A stretch of DNA of 45,711 nucleotides from Bacteroidaceae bacterium (GTDB lineage: Bacteria; Bacteroidota; Bacteroidia; Bacteroidales; Bacteroidaceae), in the NCBI GenBank assembly GCA_017645655.1, contig JAGCNZ010000094.1, forward strand, positions 1 to 45,711, read 5' to 3'. Position 1 is the first letter of the stretch. Every line of letters starts with the position of its first letter. The position numbers and the translations under genes were made by a program. The notes beneath the pieces are model-generated. The model saw only the letters and a list, made by a program, of their open reading frames with translations, ran no database searches and was not told the DNA's origin. Shown here piece after piece: positions 42,201 through 45,711 of the stretch.

Positions 42201-42983
42201 GGAACAGCATTTGACTATATCACAACCGCCAAAGCGTTGCCAGCAATGTCTCCCTACTTCACGACGGAATTGCCCGACAGCGTTGCTCCTACATCAATCG
42301 TTCTGCCCGACCTGCCATTCCCGTCAATCTATCTCACTCTCGACGAGATGGCAACCAACACCATCGAGGCTGGAACGTTCGACGAGGTGACCCTGAAGCG
42401 CACCTTCGATATCGGTTTCAACACAATATGCCTGCCATTCCAGGTGGACGACGTTGCCGAGTTCTTTGGTGAAAATGCGCAAGCATACGAGTTCTACAAC
42501 TTTGTTGGAACAGACCTCAACTTCATCATGGCAAGCAGCCTCACAGCAGGTCAGCCCTATATCATCATCATGAATGATACTGTCCCCGAAGAAATCGTCC
42601 AGAACGACATTACTATCAATGAGGAAAGCATCGAAGCAAGCTTCGTCACGAGTAACGACGCAAACTTCCTCGGTACATACAATCCATTATACTTGCCCGA
42701 TTCAGAAACCGTATTCTACGACATTGCAGCAGACGGCACCGTTGTCAAACTCCAAATCATGGCATCCGGAGAAGCAAACGTAATTAACGGATTCCGTGCG
42801 TACTTCGAACTCCTCGAAGATGTGGAAGGTTTGAGAGTTTGCCTCTATGATGATGCCACCGGCATAGCAGACATCAGGAATCACAACGAATCGAAGACCA
42901 TCATATACAACCTCGCAGGTCAACGCCTCAGCAAAGCCGGCAAGGGTGTTGTTATCATTAACGGCAAAAAGGTACTCAAATAA
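39291..42983 (+). CDS. C10-family cysteine protease (streptopain-like), complete
   Basis: 1230 residues from ATG 39291 (MKRSTLFLLALCTGLMALAE, a signal peptide); an in-frame start at 39231 adds leader-like residues. A C10 pro-domain (about 20-130; YYYVFNAGDDAGYVIVSGDD) precedes the catalytic domain: Cys in YPATGCTATAMAQ (about 184) and His in GGGHAFVIDGF (about 334), plus WGWGGGSNGWF. Beyond about 400 are repeated beta domains with WHAFTMPF and FNTICLPFQVDD modules. The tail IYNLAGQRLSKAGKGVVIIN then GKKVLK is of the sorting type. Probably secreted and surface-attached protease, related to Prevotella interpain A. A paralogue follows after 46 nt. Confidence 0.95.
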   Translation: MKRSTLFLLALCTGLMALAEPIGKRAALYTAKSYLLEKGKQINASQTPYRAAAQSTTGNQDEAYYYVFNAGDDAGYVIVSGDDRVEPILGYVDHGSFDPDNIPVNMRTMLQMYSDEIKYVIDNDIQPGDPRIKGRNKVAGTRHSVPELLTTRWNQGHPYNLTCPQYYDEGDTTLTLKSYPATGCTATAMAQTIAFYRYPNSLRKNIPSYTNTYTSKNGKVSKTLTRPAIARGSVIDWDNMRDVYNCNDKHAHDIQDTAVANLMLYCGQSVKMGYGPSSGANFDETPFIEYFGFDSRAYRAYRNNYSIDEWFELMYRDISAGFPVCYAGFSSGGGHAFVIDGFDGDNLFHVNWGWGGGSNGWFLISILNPGDNSGIGASSSSDGYSMGCYALFNLRLPGAPKDDTFLSVTDVTLTGSNVKVLYKNRTGAKATFHGGIVMLDENGELELVGTKRLISSLDVNSSSLQTFRLAGTLPEGVYKLSPASKPSKSEVWHPEYDFDTQYIEAVVDSLGEMTLSFKKDVPTYESLSIDTIVFPGSSVEKEKQEVKVTFRNNGKDYLREIHFLASKTQEKVYTKSRSLVAVRAGETVDVSYFFTPETTGLYNLWFATDDKGNNVVGQGTMNVISAAQAAKASLTVSSYTIDNLVSGSAYGKCLVGSAKIKNNKNVAFDGRIRLTIWSQPNGSGSAYGGTSKTYEVSIGGSRSTTINFSFDGLEENTKYYFSASYVDQGGELGNGGVWDLGGWMVKAGAASWKTDGSISGISYKTVMSTSIYACGVLADCSKAIRCLKPNNNPNTIYVISDNIEIPDSLEHSNVVHGKHANRIDLFNDRAYYLPASFKADTTSFTYTFPETEDGTKWHAFTMPFSPDSIFLDDQLISLDDTLNQFLICEFSGENSNNEVCFRPATSLRGGTAYIIAAHKSMAGRSLVFRANDANYYKTGTDPMIVSSKNYMFHGNTYSPKLKNCYVLNEEGTAFDYITTAKALPAMSPYFTTELPDSVAPTSIVLPDLPFPSIYLTLDEMATNTIEAGTFDEVTLKRTFDIGFNTICLPFQVDDVAEFFGENAQAYEFYNFVGTDLNFIMASSLTAGQPYIIIMNDTVPEEIVQNDITINEESIEASFVTSNDANFLGTYNPLYLPDSETVFYDIAADGTVVKLQIMASGEANVINGFRAYFELLEDVEGLRVCLYDDATGIADIRNHNESKTIIYNLAGQRLSKAGKGVVIINGKKVLK

Positions 42984-43029
42984 CAAATAACAGCTCATCC
43001 AAAAACTAAAACTTACAACTAACACGACA

Positions 43030-45711
43030 ATGAAAAAGATAGCTTTATTCATCGCGGTGCTTTGCTATGCACTCATGTGCTCGGCAGAACCAATAGGCAA
43101 ACAGGCAGCACTCTATACAGCAAAGGCTTTCATGCTTGCCCAAGGCAAATCCGTCAATGCATCTCAGACACCCCACAAAGCAGCTGGCCTTACCTCCGGA
43201 CAACAGGACGTGACATATTATTATGTCTTCAATGCAGGAGGTGACGGCGGCTATGTGATTGTCTCTGGCGACGACCGTGTGGAACCCATCCTCGGTTATG
43301 TGGACCAAGGTTCATTCGACCCAGACAATATACCCGAGAACATGAGTTCATGGCTGCAGTTCTATGCAGATCAAATAAAGTTCATCGTAGACAATGACAT
43401 CCAGCCTGGTGACCCACGAATCAAAGGTCGCAACAAAGTTTCTGGCACGAAGCATAGCATCCCCGAGCTTATGAAGTCACGTTGGAACCAAGGTCACCCC
43501 TACAACCTCACATGCCCAAAGTACTACAAAGGTGACGGCACGCAAGCATATTCTGCGACTGGTTGTGCTGCCACAGCAATGGCACAGGTCATCAACTACT
43601 ACAAGTATCCTGACAAGACAAAGAGCATTATTCCCTCCCACTCCAAGACATACACGTTGGACAACGGCACGCAGAAAACCGTTACGGCAAATGCTGTTCC
43701 CAAAGGTACAAAGATTGATTGGGAAAATATGCGCGACACATATAGTTGCAACGACGACCATGTCCACGATGCTCCCGATACCGCTGTGGCAAATCTTATG
43801 CTTTATTGTGGCCAAGCCCTTAAGATGGGTTGGGGTAAAAGCTCAGGTGCTGACACCTCAAAGTCAAGAGATGCGTTGGTCGACTATTTCGGTTTCGATG
43901 CATGTGCCTACTGGGCAAGCCGTCCCAACTATGGCATCGATGAATGGTTCGACATGCTCTACAACGAGATGGAAGCAGGATATCCAGTTCTTTATCGAGG
44001 TCATTCGTCCGGCGGCGGTCATGCTTTCGTCATAGATGGCTTCGATGGTGACAACCTCTTCCACGTGAACTGGGGCTGGGGAGGCGGCAGCAATGGCTGG
44101 TTTCTCATCAGTATATTGAATCCCGGCGACAACAGCGGAATGGGTGCAAGCACCAGCAGCGATGGTTACAGCATGACGCAAGGTGGAGTCTTCAACCTTC
44201 GCACACCCGACACGCCGAAAGACCCTTATCTCTCTATCAGCGATGTTTCCATTACGGGCACCAACATCAAGGCAAAGTTCACGAACAAGACGGGTGCGAA
44301 AGGCACGTTTAATGTGGGTGTTGTGATGTACGACGAGAATGGCGAGCTTGTCCTCGTCAGCACAAAATATACGCTGTCTGGTTTGGCAGATGGCAGCTCA
44401 CAGACAAAATCGATACCCATTAGGAATCTCCCTGAAGGCAGGTACAGGCTCTCTCCTGCCAGCAAACCCTCGAGAGGCACTGTTTGGCATGCCAAATACG
44501 ACCTTCACAACCAATACATCGAGGCAATAGTCGATAGCACAGAAAACGTCTTCTTGCAGTTCCCCTACCCAACCACATACGAAGACATCAGGATTGACAC
44601 CATCACTTTCCCCGGCACTCGCATTGTCGGACAGCAGCAAGAGGTGAAAGTCACATTCCACAACGAAGGCAAGGAATACTTTAAGACAGTATATCTCTTG
44701 GCAAGCAAGACGCAGACCAAGACGTATACAGACAGCAAGTCTATGGTAGCAGTTCGCTATGGTGAGACTATTGACGTGTCGTACTTCTTCAAGCCGACAG
44801 AGACGGGCACCTACAATCTTTGGCTCGCCACCGACGACAAGGGTAATAACGTTATTGGTCAGGGCACCGTGAATATCATCTCTGAAAGTGAAGCGACCAA
44901 GGCCGAACTTTCAGTCACCAAGTATGAGTTCAAAAACGTCGACGAGCAAAATGGTGTGGAATATATCGTCGGCAAACGTCTCGTCGGTACTGCTACAATC
45001 AGCAACGATGCAGAGGAAGACTTCCATGGAAGGATTAAGATACAGATGTGGCATCAAAAGATTGGGAAGAACACCGCCACAAGTGGGCCGACACGTTCTT
45101 TCAATATCGACGTCAACGCAGGCAAGACCACTAAAGTAGACTTTGAGTTCGATGACCTCAGCGAGGGTTATTATTATCGTTTCAAGGTGTTTTATGCTAA
45201 CCAGGACGGCAATCTCGTCAACGGTGGCATCTGGGACAACAGGTGGGAAGTGCATGGTGGCGCATTGGTTTGGAAGTCCGATGGCAGCATAGATGGCATG
45301 TTGTACAAGTCATCCATGCGTCCGAGCCAGACCATTATTGGCTTCTATGCGGATTGTAGCAAGGTAACACGTGTGACGCCAATCAATGCCAACCCCAACA
45401 TCATCTATGCGTTTGCGGCAGGAATGGAAGAGCCGAAAGGACTGACAAACAACAATGCCGTATATGGCAGCAAGGCAAAACAAGTGAACTTGGTCAACAA
45501 CCTTCCATACCACATTCCTGTAAGTTTCGATGCCGACAGCGCGTCGTTCGCATATACATTCCCAGAGACGGAGAACGGCACGAAGTGGCACACCGTCACC
45601 ATGCCGTTCCAACCCGACTCTATTTACATCGGCGAACGTCTCGTTTCGCTTGAAGATTCGCTCAATCATTTCTGGATTTACGAGTTTGCTGCCGAGGGAG
45701 ACGACGGTTCG
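43030..45711 (+). CDS. C10-family cysteine protease, paralogue (3' end outside window)
   Basis: 894 codons run to the window edge without a stop. Start MKKIALFIAVLCYALMCSAE is a signal peptide. It parallels the first protease throughout: pro-domain YYYVFNAGGDGGYVIVSGDD, catalytic Cys in ATGCAATAMAQ (Cys179), His in GGGHAFVIDGF (His331), and beta domains with WHTVTMPFQPDSI. Sequence identity to the first is high in the protease domain and lower in the later domains (judged by eye). It lies 46 nt downstream, probably co-transcribed. The tail cannot be seen. Confidence 0.93.
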   Translation, partial: MKKIALFIAVLCYALMCSAEPIGKQAALYTAKAFMLAQGKSVNASQTPHKAAGLTSGQQDVTYYYVFNAGGDGGYVIVSGDDRVEPILGYVDQGSFDPDNIPENMSSWLQFYADQIKFIVDNDIQPGDPRIKGRNKVSGTKHSIPELMKSRWNQGHPYNLTCPKYYKGDGTQAYSATGCAATAMAQVINYYKYPDKTKSIIPSHSKTYTLDNGTQKTVTANAVPKGTKIDWENMRDTYSCNDDHVHDAPDTAVANLMLYCGQALKMGWGKSSGADTSKSRDALVDYFGFDACAYWASRPNYGIDEWFDMLYNEMEAGYPVLYRGHSSGGGHAFVIDGFDGDNLFHVNWGWGGGSNGWFLISILNPGDNSGMGASTSSDGYSMTQGGVFNLRTPDTPKDPYLSISDVSITGTNIKAKFTNKTGAKGTFNVGVVMYDENGELVLVSTKYTLSGLADGSSQTKSIPIRNLPEGRYRLSPASKPSRGTVWHAKYDLHNQYIEAIVDSTENVFLQFPYPTTYEDIRIDTITFPGTRIVGQQQEVKVTFHNEGKEYFKTVYLLASKTQTKTYTDSKSMVAVRYGETIDVSYFFKPTETGTYNLWLATDDKGNNVIGQGTVNIISESEATKAELSVTKYEFKNVDEQNGVEYIVGKRLVGTATISNDAEEDFHGRIKIQMWHQKIGKNTATSGPTRSFNIDVNAGKTTKVDFEFDDLSEGYYYRFKVFYANQDGNLVNGGIWDNRWEVHGGALVWKSDGSIDGMLYKSSMRPSQTIIGFYADCSKVTRVTPINANPNIIYAFAAGMEEPKGLTNNNAVYGSKAKQVNLVNNLPYHIPVSFDADSASFAYTFPETENGTKWHTVTMPFQPDSIYIGERLVSLEDSLNHFWIYEFAAEGDDGS

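Overview
The window looks like a chromosomal stretch of a Bacteroidales bacterium, most likely Prevotella-like (Prevotellaceae). Supporting signs are promoters of the Bacteroidota type (TTTG about 19-20 nt upstream of TAnnTTTG), BspA-type leucine-rich and GLUG-repeat surface proteins, C10 (streptopain-like) proteases, a type IX secretion (T9SS) plug domain, an Rnf complex, and at least six proteins or fragments ending in a lysine-rich C-terminal tail of the T9SS sorting kind (IYNLAGQR...KGI.I..GKKV.K). No species can be assigned from the sequence alone.

Layout: 1-2.2 kb is a patched region with a leftward DUF4143-type ATPase running off the left edge, a small helix-turn-helix protein, and the 3' stump of a secreted-protein gene joined directly to it. 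2.3-6.6 kb is housekeeping: lon, a tRNA1(Val) methyltransferase and a nucleoside-gate membrane protein. 6.6-10.8 kb is a leftward operon: a small exported protein, an HPr-kinase-like P-loop protein, an ER-type signal-peptidase-like protein, a PqqD-like protein, and an ORF that fuses a TRIC/UPF0126 channel to the T9SS plug domain. HtrA follows (10.9-12.4 kb). A leftward surface-protein operon occupies 20.4-12.8 kb (alpha/beta hydrolase, BspA/GLUG protein, GLUG protein, 60-residue peptide). A divergent gene at 21.3-25.5 kb encodes a BspA-repeat protein with a tyrosine-phosphatase domain, followed by a second small peptide and the RNase P RNA. Then come a YihY-family protein, ispE, a large subtilase, the complete rseC-rnfBCDGEA operon, galE, and two tandem C10 proteases, the second cut by the right edge.

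Three non-coding systems stand out. (1) htrA, the hydrolase operon and the BspA-phosphatase gene share a promoter-leader arrangement: a TAnnTTTG box, a leader with 12-nt GACCTTAACGTT-like or related repeats, and a short upstream ORF starting ATGACGAAA whose stop lies at or within 13 nt of the main start codon. (2) Four intergenic arrays carry CACGTG-like cores spaced at 21-22 bp. (3) Short-period simple repeats of differing sequence fill many intergenic gaps and in one gene enter the coding sequence just before the sorting tail.

Functionally, much of the window concerns export to the cell surface: sorted proteases, adhesin-like repeat proteins, an envelope protease, a T9SS plug and two signal-peptidase or RiPP-like processing proteins. 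The Rnf complex supplies ferredoxin-linked, ion-pumping energy metabolism.
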